NCBI RefSeq assembly: GCF_907164915.1
Contig: NC_061864.1
Location: 599,389 to 663,388 of the forward strand
DNA length: 64,000 nucleotides
DNA from: Impatiens glandulifera
Lineage: Eukaryota; Streptophyta; Magnoliopsida; Ericales; Balsaminaceae
Direction of reading: 5' to 3'
Shown here: in pieces, positions 38,690-50,600 of the stretch
Numbering within the stretch: the stretch's first letter is position 1
Layout of the letters: each line of letters starts with the position of its first letter
The notes under the pieces: generated by a model
The model's input: only the letters and a program-made list of their open reading frames with translations
What the model was told of the DNA's origin: nothing
Databases searched by the model: none
Program-made: the position numbers and the translations under genes

Positions 38690-39002
38690 ATATAAACTAA
38701 TTTTACATGAATGTATTTTATATTTACCTGAGTGAATATATATCAATTAGTTTTACATGGACAACCTTATGTAAAACAGTGTAGACTGTCTCTTCAAAGC
38801 TCATGTAAAACAGAGTGAAGCGAAGGAAGCTTCACTCATTTCTGTTTCTGCTGAACCCGGAATAAAATACGGGTTCCGGGTTCTCTTTCTTCCTTTTCAA
38901 CCCAATTTTAATTTATTAATATAATAATAATGCTGAGTTTTGATTGGTCCGCATTAGGGGAACACCCAATTCGGTAGCAGAAGATCTGATCTGATGTCCA
39001 GA

Positions 39003-40468
39003 CATTAGGTAGAATGTATAAAACAACAGCCAAAATGGAGTAGCTTTCTTCCATATTCAATGAAAAATTTATGAATTATTTTTTTAATAACACGTTTAGA
39101 TAAGTTCATAAAAATGATTTTTCCAAAAAAACAAGTGTATAAAATAAAAATAAAATAAAAAGTTTAGAGTAAAAATGGCAAATATCAAAAGTTTAATGGA
39201 AAATTTGACCTTACTTTGTATCCCATTCCCATTATCTTGATTATAATAATTTCTCTAGGACTCGTTAGTATTTGGTTTTAGTTAAAAAAAAGTTAGATTT
39301 TTATTTTTATGTGAAAATATTTAAAAATGTATTAATAATTAATATTTTTTATTTTAAATATTTTAATTAATAAATTAATTGATAAAAGAATATTTAAAAT
39401 ATTAATTGAGAAATTGGATGAAATAATTCTAATAATTGCCTTAATTGCTTAAATGTTCCGCGCCTAATAAAAGTTTCGCAAATGATTCTTCCTATTTATC
39501 GGACAAAAATACTTTTGTACTGCGACGAAACTCTAATTTGTCGAGTGTGTCGTCGCGAAACGAGGTATCCATATTTTGACGGAACTCTAATTTGTCGAAT
39601 ATTTTGACGGAACTCTAATTTGTCGAGTGTGCCGTCACGAAACGAGGTATTTTTGTTCGAATTTTTTTTATAAGACGTTAGTCATCGGTTCAATTAAAAC
39701 AGTTTGTAAAATTTTTATTAGGCAAAGCAATTATTAGGTCATTCCATCAAAATTTCCGTATTAATTTATTTGAATAAGATGTAAAATAAAATGAATTAGG
39801 TTGATTTTAATATAAATAAGAAGCCGGTGGCGTGGCGGGAAGCAATACTAATGTCCATGATGACGGCTAACCATGGCGATGGTTGGTGGGGGCGGCAAAC
39901 CGACAGTCAAAGGTCTCACGATCTCATCATCTACGGTGAAAATGTTCTTTAGGTCAGTCCTTACTCTTTTCATTATCTAGAATCTTTCTTCCTTGTCGTT
40001 TATGCGGTCGCCATCTCTATCTCCGCGTGTAGTTAGTTGCGTTCATCATTTGCTCACTAATCTGAACCCTACAGTTTCATGTCCATCCTTATCTTTCCCC
40101 ATCGAAAAGTTCTTTTGACGTTACCATCTTGCGTTAATAAGATGATAATCTCTTTTCTTTATATATATATCATTTTATTTCGATTGTAATGTTAAATTGT
40201 TTCTCATTTTAGGGTATTCCATTATATATATGATACGAACTGTGATGATTTGAATCTCTCCGCCTGATTAGCTGTTTAATCGTATATAGAAGATAACTGT
40301 TTTTGCAGTTAAATGTTGTTAGGATCAGCTCTTATCCCTCTTGGAAATTTCCAGAATGAATAGGGTGAAACAATTACTCGGCTCCAGAAAATTCCTTTTA
40401 TAAGTTTACTAGAACAAAAAGAGTGTAGGAAATAAAATAAAATAAAATCCAAGCCTTCTTTATCTTGT
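39003..40468. other. Spacer with short tandem repeats and an orphan leader-like exon
   Basis: 39519-39650 holds two to three copies of a unit centred on CTCTAATTTGTCGA, two of which continue into CGAAACGAGGTAT. A GC-richer stretch at 39830-39960 is described separately. No complete gene is visible. Confidence 0.5.
39873..39952 (+). other. Possible orphan first exon
   Basis: An ATG at 39873 opens an 80-nt frame with a Gly-rich start (Met-Ala-Met-Val then four glycines), continuing to KPTVKGLTISSSTVKMFF. It ends at AG followed by GTCAGT, a plausible splice donor. Base composition is richer in G+C than its surroundings. I find no convincing second exon before the SAUR gene on the opposite strand and cannot name a family. 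It may be a truncated gene, a short-protein gene with an unseen exon, or chance. Confidence 0.25.
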
Positions 40469-40765
40469 TCATGAGTAATTTAGCCGCGAAGTAAGATCAA
40501 TAAATGTTTCTTCTTTGCAAGGGATTGTCAAACCTCCCATAGGATGATTGAATCCAAATTCTTCTTCTGTCCTGAGCAATAAGGCTTGGAATGATGGATG
40601 ATTCAAATATGAAATTGGAACAATGAATCTCTTCTTTTGAATCTCTCCCACATAAACTGCTAAATGACCTTTCGGTACATCGGACTGGTTCCCAGTTTGT
40701 GATGGTTGTAACTTCAGAATTTTCTTGGCTTGAGAAAGTATCATTGATGGAAAACGAATACCCAT
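40469..40765 (-). CDS. SAUR small auxin-up RNA protein
   Basis: An intronless 98-aa SAUR with DVPKGHLAVYVGE at 29-41, [35 protein letters not shown] and the C-terminal DLTSRL. It has the full VPKG motif and is the closest relative of the gene at 33177-33449: both share EIQKKRF, the NHPMGG-type loop and CKEETF. The pair is a tandem duplicate now separated by the foldback element. The role as a PP2C.D inhibitor that promotes cell expansion is inferred from the family. A TATA box is at 40925-40932. Confidence 0.95.
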   Translation of the reverse strand: MGIRFPSMILSQAKKILKLQPSQTGNQSDVPKGHLAVYVGEIQKKRFIVPISYLNHPSFQALLLRTEEEFGFNHPMGGLTIPCKEETFIDLTSRLNYS

Positions 40766-40924
40766 ATTGGTTTAGTTTAGAATGGGTTGGAGTTGGGTAA
40801 TGCTTGAAACTTGGGAGCAAAACCCAAGGTCTTGCCACCCGTTTGATTGAAGTTGATTAGAAAGTGGATATGCGAACTCACTCAAGATCCTGACTTAATA
40901 ATAATAGCATCTTTTCTCTGTATT

Positions 40925-40932
40925 TATTTATA
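40925..40932 (-). promoter_or_regulatory. TATA box of the second SAUR gene
   Basis: TATAAATA on the minus strand, about 160 bp upstream of the start at 40765. Confidence 0.55.
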
Positions 40933-40939
40933 GGGCTAG

Positions 40940-43900
40940 GTAAACTGGTAGGAATTAAGATGCGTGGAGGGGCCACCTAGAAAAAAACAATCACATGGTT
41001 CTTCTCAGTTTTAGATAACATTTTAATTCACCCTCTCACCATGCCGTTATAAGCCCGCTTGCACTGATAGATCCCCACTTGTGTGTATGAAGTCATGTTT
41101 ATCTATGTTGATGCAATTGTTTATATTTTCTGAAAACAGGCTAAAAACAACCTATTGGTGGATCTGTGTAGCTTCCCAAGGTAGAAGTGACATAAGCTAG
41201 GACCCACTTCTTAGAGACACAAACAGAAGGGTTACCCTATGAATTAATAATGCTTGGCCTTGTGACTATGAAACATTTATTACTCCAAAGTTTGTTTTTC
41301 TTTACCTCTTCTTATAGGATATGAAAAATAGCCACTAAAATCTTTTCGTTCCGAGGTGAAAGGAGAACGAGATAAATGGTACCCATCTTTTAAGTGATTC
41401 AAACCACCCATGTACTTACTACTTATCATGATAAGCCAATTTCATGTGTGGTTCCCATATATAATGGAAGCTCCTGTGCTACTCTTTGCACAACATTATA
41501 CAATTAACTAGATCGGATCCTATTTCACATTCTTCAGGGATTCCCTCAACTTTATTTCCTTTTTGAACAAGCCACCCCACTAAATTTCATGGGAGGTTAA
41601 GAACATCCTGAAACCTCTATTACCAGAATTTCATAATTCTCTTTTTACTTAAAGTTCATTTCGCCTTGTGTCTTTGTCGAAAAGGATCCACCTTTTGTGT
41701 AAGCTAAACATAAATAGGTTTTCAGTGATATGTTACGGCTGATATCCCAATTTGTTGTGTTTTGCCTTTCTCTTAGGAAAAAAGAAACAAAAAGAAATAA
41801 TAGGCCAATTTATGATTAGGCCTAATATTGCTGCCAAAAATCCCCCTCATTTTTTGTTCCGAAAAAAGTATAAAAAAGATGCGAGTAGGTGACAAAGTAC
41901 TAACACTTAAACTTAAAAAAAAAATTACTGTCAAAGAAAATGGAAAAATAACACCAACATTCTCAAAACAAAGGTTCCCATTGACTTAGGCTGCCGAGAA
42001 GATCCAAGAACGTCATACTTTGTCAATCACAACCTTCAAAGTAATGTGACATGGACTTTTCTAATGCCTTTTTACCTATTAAATGGCCTTTTCTGTCTTG
42101 CTAATCTTTCCTAACGTACAACTAATTAGGATAAGGGAAATGGACTGAGATTAGGTATTCATTAATCAGGAACAATGTGCGCTTGCTCATCTGGATGTAT
42201 CTTCATGTTCTTTTTGGCAAAATGCAGTTTGGTTCTGTATTTATTGGTGACACGTCTTCATTACTCCCCAATTGCACTGTACTTTGAAAAGTATATGACA
42301 TGCATACTTCATACTATCACCAGCCACTGATTTTGCATGCATAACTCTGGAGTTTCGGTCATGTGGCTGATGTGGATAATCATAGGGATATTTATTTTTC
42401 AGGTTTCCCCATGCCTTCCCAATCATTTGGACTATAAATATACTACTCGTTTACACACTCATCCAAGGATCTACTTAGTCATGGTGCCCATGAAATTGTC
42501 TGTCACTCCATGTGCTGAAGTGCAGTCATTTTCCTAAATAAAAGCCATCTCCTGCAAATTGATGGTGGCCAGGGGCCAACATCTGTTTGATTGATCAATC
42601 ATTTGATATATCCTTAAAGTTTTCACATGACTGAAACTGAATGTTGAATCAAATTGCCAATACTTGTGAAAAAAGGAACTTTGAGAACAATACCTGGGCA
42701 GGATGGATCTAAAGATCTTTTAAATTTTGATTTTCTTATCCAGTAGTTTTACAGTTAAAGATCAAAATACTACTCTAAGATTTACTTAAAATCAAATTTA
42801 CTGGATAATAGCTTAAGATCGTTCTATTTTTATTTGTTCACTTTTGAAAGGTTTGGTATATGGGTAAAATAGTTATTTTTTCTTAATTTTGGAAGTTAAC
42901 ACGCCTTTTCAGTCATGACCCCACTTCAACCTAAGGCACTTTAAGTGGGAATAGAACGTGGGAATAGAACGCTTGACAATTTTGTTTTGATACTTTTGAA
43001 TAAATGCCTTTTTAAAATAAAAAAAACTTTCGAATAAAGGGAGTAAGAAGTCACAACTTCAAGTTTTTATTTAATTATTATATTTTTTAATTTTTTTTTG
43101 AATTAAGGAGAACTAGCATGACACCCACACAGCCATAGCCATGCGTCATCGCTTCCAGATGGAAACATAGTTAGAATATGGGGAATACTTTTCTCTAGTT
43201 TCACTTTTGGTAAATTTTGTTGGTAGGATATACTTTATAGCATTCTGACAGTCACGTGTTGGCTTCATCATTTTCTAATGGCAAGTTGCTCTAGGTTTCT
43301 AATTCATGAAAAATTATTCATAGGCTGCTACCGTTTTTGAAGATGATAGTAATTTTCTTGTATTCTTTTAGGTCGGTTTCAATTGGATAATCACTATTTT
43401 ATTTATTTCTTTATTCTTTTTAATAAATTTACAAGTTTATTAATTTATATGTTATCATGTGCTTCTTTTTTCAACATGTAAACCCCATCTCGTATCTTAA
43501 CCATCAACTTGGAAGAATTTTAAGCAAATTTGGTTTAATAATGGGTCGGATGGTTATTTAATTGCCTTTTTTTTATTAGACTGACAAATTTGATTTTGTC
43601 TTTGTTAACGACAATGGGATATTTGTGTTAGTTTGGTTGACGTGATGTTAATGTGATAGAATAGGGAAAAAATGTATTAATATTAAATTTTGATTGGGGT
43701 AAGCATTGCACAAAGAAGACATCTTTTCTGACCCTAAATTGCATTCATCAGTTGCCTTTCTTGACTTCTGACAATTAAAATTGCTGCAACTCTTGAACCA
43801 TGTCATTAGATATTCATTTAATCAAAGTAACTAAAAAACTTCTATTTGAGTCGACATATATTATGTATTGAAGGGTATCCATATATACATGCTAGCCTTT

Positions 43901-44267
43901 TCAGGTGGTGTCTATATTGGATGTGTAAATCAGTTGCCAATAAACAAAGTATTTCTCAAGCAGAGTTTTCCAAAGATCAAATAGTTTATAGAACTTACGA
44001 TTGCCTTAAATAGCATCATTGTGCTATTTAACCTTTTTTCTGGAGTGAACAAGTAGAACTGAAGTTGGGGAAGCTTTGATATTGAAAGATATGAATCTCA
44101 AAGCTAGCTACATCGTTTGGACTTTAAGTCTACAAATCAGAAGACGCTAGTTCACTCGAATGTCTCCTTATCTTCTTCTATAGCTAGCCTAAAGTATAAT
44201 AAATAGAAAAAAAGGGCGGGATTATTGCTAGACCACCGATTAAATGATCATGTAGAAAGCTATTCAT
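40940..44267. other. Intergenic spacer within the SAUR cluster
   Basis: No gene recognised on either strand. It is less AT-rich than the outer spacers and contains the distal promoter of the 40469-40765 gene. I see no clear repeats or element termini. Confidence 0.5.
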
Positions 44268-44570
44268 TCATTCCAAGGAAGAAGTGAGGTTAAGGAAATA
44301 ACTTTCACTGCAAGGAATTGTCAGAGCTCCTGAAGTAGGATAATCAAACCCAAATTCTTCCTCCGCCAAATGCAACAACTCTTGGAAAACACGGTGATTG
44401 AGGAAAGAGATTGGAACTAGAAATCTTCTTTGAGATTCTCCAACATAAACTGGGAAACACCCCTTTGGTACTTGGTTTCCAGTTGTGATTTCTGCAACCG
44501 CTCTTATGGTTCTGGGTGAGAGAGTTCTTTGGAGCTTTTGTTTGGCTTGAGCTAGTGATCTTAGACCCAT
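44268..44570 (-). CDS. SAUR small auxin-up RNA protein
   Basis: An intronless 100-aa SAUR with [13 protein letters not shown] at 33-45, [29 protein letters not shown] and ALTIPC at 82-87. It is more diverged than the other two minus-strand copies: Cys-Phe-Pro replaces His-Leu-Ala after VPKG, and an inserted Thr-Ser-Gly precedes the ALTIPC motif. It is in the same orientation as the other two, so the three form a tandem cluster. A TATA box is at 44652-44659, 82 bp upstream of the start. Confidence 0.94.
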   Translation of the reverse strand: MGLRSLAQAKQKLQRTLSPRTIRAVAEITTGNQVPKGCFPVYVGESQRRFLVPISFLNHRVFQELLHLAEEEFGFDYPTSGALTIPCSESYFLNLTSSLE

Positions 44571-44651
44571 GTTCTTCTTCTTGTTGTAAAATGTGTATAT
44601 CCAAGAGAGAGAAGATTAATCCCGGTTTCTCTTTTTTGTTAGGGATGTTGG

Positions 44652-44659
44652 TTTATATA
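44652..44659 (-). promoter_or_regulatory. TATA box of the third SAUR gene
   Basis: TATATAAA on the minus strand, 82 bp upstream of the start at 44570. Confidence 0.6.
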
Positions 44660-44669
44660 GAGATAAGGA

Positions 44670-47600
44670 ACACAGTCATAGTCCACAGATTTTGATTGTT
44701 AATTTGTTACAGTGGTTTTATTTAACAAGTCGAAAAATGACCACATGGGTTTTGCCCCCACTTGTTTTAAGACACTATGCCCTAGCCGATGCCCTTTTAT
44801 TTCTCCTTTGTATTAAGAAATTTAAACTAATTCTAATATAGTATTATTATATTCAAATGAGTGTTTTTCTTTGTTGGTCATATGGGACATCATCACATAT
44901 TTGAAGTCTCTTACCAAGGATGCAAGTAGGTATATGAGATTACATATTGTTGCTAATTTATATTTCCTTAATTGGAAGAACCATTGAACTTAGACCTGAA
45001 TCGTTATGTGGGCCTTGAAATGACTCATTGAGCTGCAACCATCATCAAGTTTAGGATTAGAAAGTTCGAGTGATATTAGAGAAAATTTTCTCTAGTCTTT
45101 AAGCTAATTGAGACTCAAAGTTTGGTCTTATCATATCACTACTACAAATTCAAGAGACTATTTTGTCTTGTTTCCTATATCTTATTTTCTTCTCAAACAA
45201 CAAAAAGGTGGGTTTAGGGTTAGTTTTTTCAGATAATCATTTTTAAAAAAAAATTAGAGCATAAGTTGCTAGATATTTGTTCTTTTAGAGGTTAGGTCAA
45301 CTGATGCAAATCATTTGAATTTTCCAATGAGATAAATCATGGAATTTATTTTGGATAAGGATATTATAGACACTTTCTAGCAGTTTTTATACGAAAAGGT
45401 TTTTGTTTTTTGGGAAGTCCGGAGCCTTAATTTAATAAATGACAGACAAAAGTCACCTACAAAACACAAGCAAAAAGGAAAAGATACCCCAAATGCTGAG
45501 TATCAAAAAAGAAAAAAACTTAAACTATATGACTGAAAAGTCAAACAAGCCAATGAAAGTAAAACATGAAAGATAACATCACCATTCTCTCATAATTTAT
45601 CAAATAACACTTGAGAATTGGGATTATATGTAGGGGCGATGAATATTGAGTAAATTTCTAAGATTTGTTCGGGAAAGCCGATGGATTCGGTCGGGGAACT
45701 AACCGTCTTTATCGAGTATCTACGAGCTCGATAATATGTTGGGCGACGTGTTTTTGTTTTTTTCCTTATTTTCATGTTTTGTGGTTGTTGCTTTTTTCCT
45801 CATGTGTCGTTGCGCTTAAATAACTCTCTATTTTCCATTATACCTGGACCAATTTTTTTTTTTTAAAAAATTACCTCTTCTTACAATCAATTTCAATATT
45901 TGTTCTTCCATTTATGTCAGCGTTCCGAACACTCTTTAACATTTTCTGCGCTCCATTTCTAGTAGACAATTGCAGCAAAAGAGCATTTTAGGTTGCTCGA
46001 GTATAAAACTCTATTTGGTTTTCAGGGTGGTCCATTCTTTGAGTCTCCTCCACACTTTAGGCCATCTCAAAGTTATCATACATGTCATAAATCCTTCCAT
46101 AAAGACAGAGAATAGATGAACAAATCGATAATGTTCAACTTTGTCATTAATTATCAGTCATGCATGAAAGGCAATTCAGATAATACATTGATACTTATAG
46201 ACAACTTAAGTAGACCTTTCCCAATTTACCTCATTTCCTCTTGTTTGTACCTTGCTTCTCAATGGTCCACTCGCAACAACCAGGTCTTGAAGAACTTTTC
46301 TTCCTTTCAGTGTTCTTCTAAGCCGATTAAGTCAACTTCCATTCCAAATATATTTGAGTTTTGCATTCAAACATACTTTTACTGAACATGAGTTATAAAT
46401 GACTAAGTTTCATTGTTGGATCATTGAACTTGATGGAGTCTTGAGAAGAGGGAGGAGAGAATTAAAAATAATTTAGTGTAGTTCATCCAACCTTGTGGCT
46501 TGCCAGCCACTTGTGAAGGACCCATGCAAAATTATGCCACCAATCCTCCCAAAAAAGGGTCAATCAACTAGTTAAACCATCTAGATCAATGGCAATTGAT
46601 GTCTAAGCAAGATTCAACATGAATTAAAGACATTTCTTGACATATTCATATAATCAACAAATTGATCTACAAACTGAGGTGGGTGGGGGTGCCCCATGGC
46701 TAAGTGAAATGGCCTCCCTATGTCACAAGTCCTTCAAAGTGTCAATTGGATATTCACACACAATCAGACATAATCTCAAGTAGGCCTCATTAGTTTAATG
46801 CCAGACACAATTTGTGATGCCAAATGTCACCTGCCCTTCAGATGGACCATAATTATATGGTATACCTTAAGTCTTAAACCTGCACCACCCCACCCCCATA
46901 TCTACTCTTAACTACTACGGCATACTCATTTTCAACTTCCAATTTTTCTTCTCATCAGAACTTTATGGGAAGTTCAAATTCAAAACCATTTCTTTGTCTT
47001 CGAAATATGAATTGCAGTTATTGCAGAGGATGTATGTACTACTACGTATTTCTTCTTTATTTGGGTAGATATGTACCTAACATGAACTAAGACCTACTAA
47101 TTTAATTGTATCAATGGTCTTTACCATGTTGATCATGAATAAATAATTTCTTTTAATATATAAGCGCGTTTTTAATTAATCTTTGTCTCCTTAGCATTTC
47201 TGGCATTTGAAAACAGAGCATGTGATCTTTGTGTGTTGGTGCCTCTCACGAGGGCCCATTTACAATCCCCCTTTACCATTCAGTCTGTGCATTTATTTCT
47301 TTTGTAACCCTTTTATTTTAATGAAATTGAGTTAATATTATTATTTTGCCTCTTTGGTGGACATACATGTTTATTGATGACACAATGTTGCCTTAGGTTT
47401 CTATCACTCTAATATTGACTGATGAGTTTTAGTAGCGGACAAATAACTATGTATAATTTGTGGGTTTTTATATGACTGCGGGGCTGCTTCCATCGGTCTG
47501 AGATGAATGTGTTTCACGACGAGGGGGTGAGTCACACAGGATGAGGGAGATCTGTGCACAAAAGACTTCAACGATGCTCTCCATAACTGATAATTAGTGG

Positions 47601-50600
47601 GCTATTTTCCGTTTCTTCACGCCATTGAGACTTGTCTACATTGAGAGTCATTTTTATTTGTTTGTAGTTTATCCATTTTCTTTACACTTTTTGGGATTCC
47701 ATTGATTTATATGAGATTATAGTAGAAATTAAATAAATAAATGATAGATTTGTTATTGACACTTTATATGTTAGTGGTAGTTTAGTCATTGTTCTCTAAA
47801 TAGCAGTTAGTTTTCATTCTAGTGTAATACTCCTGTATAATGGAGTTCTTGCAACAGTTTGATAGTTTTCACTTTCAATACTTCTTCATGATTCTTTACA
47901 ATCATGCACTTTCCTTTTGTACTCGTTCTTGTGGACGTCTTCTGCAAATAATAAATTTGGAAAAACAGAAGAAGAGAAAAGTGCAGAGTTTGAAATAAAA
48001 GAAATATATTTGAAAGGCTAAATATATATGCATTATTGATAATGCTTGTAAACAACTTACTAGAAAGGACACCCCAGTCTCACAAGTGGACCTCTTGCTA
48101 TAGAGGAGCAACAATGGGACCTGGGGTAAGCAGTTCTCAAGTTGCATGTCAATTCTAAAGAACCCACCTCTGGATGTGGAATACCCCACCTTTCAAGCTT
48201 TCAAATTGTTTTGGGTATGAATTCAAAATAGCTAGGTATTGAAGGTTTTTGCCATGGTTTATTAAGTCAATGATCTTTATCTTTGAAGTTCAACTACAAG
48301 AAGAGGACAAGCAAAATAGAGGGGACACTAAAGATATCACCTAAGATTCTGTGAGGTAAATGAGCTTTTGAAACATGCAGCAGCTCGTCAGCAGGTGAAT
48401 ATGAATTCTCTCTTCCAATAATTATATCTTTCTTTACTTGACTTGGCTTGACTGAAAAATGCTGTGTAAAATAGTCCAAAATTATCGTTAAACAGAACTA
48501 GATCTTGAACTTATTATATGGCATTTCTATATTATTTGATGTATTTGGAACTATTCTGTTATTTTGCTTATTAACGAAATCTCAGTTTGTGTAATAAACC
48601 TGTTATGATCATGGTTCCTTTTTTATCCAAATTTGAGAATTCTCTTTTCTTAAACCAGCATTCTTACTAGGGGGATTCTTAAGACGAAGTTTGTCAGACT
48701 AGCTCATCAGCAAAGAAATGAGGTAGAGCAATTGATGCTTAAACAGTTGGTTCTGGCATATATGCATAGTATTCCAAGTTTTGGCAGCATCCCAAATGCT
48801 TTGTCCAATTTGCTTTCTAATATCAAGTTGATATTTGGGAAGTTTCAACTTCCAGAAATCATTTTGATGATACCAGTAACCCTGAAGACAAATCTCTGTA
48901 GTTTTTGCTCCTGAAGGCTAACTTAGGCACTGACAAATCTCAATATATTGCCTATATTTCTCCAATATTGCCAGTGTCTTTATTTGTCACATGGGCAATT
49001 CATTTGTATTGTTTCAAACTGGATCAAATTTTGACTAGTAGAATGCTGTTTTCATTGCATGTTCAAGGAGTGTACACGTCCAAATAATATCCATGTGGAC
49101 TAAAAGATTACATCTGAAATGACCTTGCTGTTTAGTTGGACATGATAAATTCTTATCCAGTTCCTGTTCTAGCTTGTGTATTTTGTCTTGCACAGATGCA
49201 TATTTGCAGAAGAGTGACCATTCTTGTAGCACACTTAAATTTAACAGGTGTAAGCTCATATTGCTAGCCTCAGACAACCATTGGGGCCAACTGATGGATA
49301 GAAATTAGATCCTGCAGCTCAAACATGTATACATACAACAGATATTTCTTTCTTTTTTCCTTGAAGAAATGAAAATACTATTAACAACCATAGTAAAAAT
49401 GATGGTCGCATTGCCTATGATTGGAAAAAACAAAACCAAGTACAATCCTGGAATACAAATACGTTGTTGGTTCTCTTTCTGATTTTGTCATCTTCTTCTT
49501 TGATCTAGTTTTCTCTTTTCTGTTAACATCTTTAACCCGCTCCTTACCGAAAGGTGTGACGAAAATTTGCTTCAATTGGATCCAACTCTTGCTCTGAAAT
49601 GACCATCTCTTCTATCTCATTGACCTAACATAGATTCTTTATGCTTTATGATATGGGAATGTAATTATAAAATGAACTATGCTTTTGAATTTTATTACCA
49701 TATTATATTTATCTGAGTATCTGACCTAATTTATTACCTCCTATACAACTCAACATCTTCTCGTCCCTATTCTCCTTTGTATTCTCTTAAAAAGGTTATC
49801 AAACACTTGTCTTGTGCCTAACAAGGAGATAACGGCTAGCAAGACATTGCTTCACAAAAAAATTCAAGAGTTCGCGAGGAACAAGGTTATGAGCTTGTAC
49901 ACAGCAGTAAATCAAAAAATTATTATTGGCAGTCTGTGTAGCAGTATGTATGTCTTCTACACAGTTCCTAGTTTGCTTAATAAAATTGCTAGATGCGATT
50001 TTGTAATGTAGTAGGATGGTCGGATGGTGTCTTTTTTTTATTCAATTTTTGGGATGCAGTTGTACTTTTGCATAGGAGAGGAGCTCATGGCTTCTTCTCA
50101 AGAGGAGTTCATGACTTGAGATTCTGTGTGTCCAAAATCATTCTTCTTGTTGGATCCAAAAATATGAGTTAAGCTTTCATCAATATTTTTCTTTTTTCAG
50201 TCCTGTAGCCATGTGAAATGAAGCAAGAAACAGTTCTCAGGTGCAGCACATCATAGTGATCTGATGTTCCTGATATGGAGGTGATAGGGATGGGATAGAG
50301 TCTTCAAATTCGGCCTTCACGACGGGGTCCTCCATGTGCTGTTGGTAGTCATCTCACCATTGTTTTTCCTCTTGCAAGCTCATTTTTCTTTTGTGTTTGC
50401 AGAAAATACAGGTAGGTCTGTACTCTGGATCACTCTAATCTTTAGTCCCAGAATTTTCAATATAATTTTCAGAGTGGGTCCAAAAGAAAGATTAGATCCT
50501 CTTAACTTCAATTACTCTTTGCGTCTAGGTATCATTTTTTTAATACTCCGGTCCAGTTCAATAATCTGTATTAGATTTTTTATATGGAAAGTTTCCCAAC

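Larger units (their letters stand above)
34271..38993. mobile_element. Giant foldback element, probably MULE-derived
   Basis: The left end runs inward from CAGATAAGATCTTCTGCTAC, and the reverse complement of the right end is CAGATCAGATCTTCTGCTAC. The inverted similarity continues through GAATTGGGTGTTCCCCT, the GACCAATCAAAACTCAGCAT block, AACCCGGAACCCGTATTTTG and on through both arms. Flanking 9-mers ATGTCCATT (34262-34270) and ATGTCCAGA (38994-39002) match at 7 of 9 positions, consistent with an aged 9-bp target duplication. Arms meet near 36265 with almost no loop: left about 2.0 kb, right about 2.7 kb. I see no transposase; short open frames are chance products of AT-rich repeats. It lies between two SAUR genes, about 820 bp upstream of the start of the first. 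Confidence 0.85.

Noticed and set aside
50235..50262. Possible microRNA-like sequence (TTCTCAGGTGCAGCACATCA)
   Set aside because: Only a partial resemblance to known plant microRNAs and no convincing complementary arm nearby.
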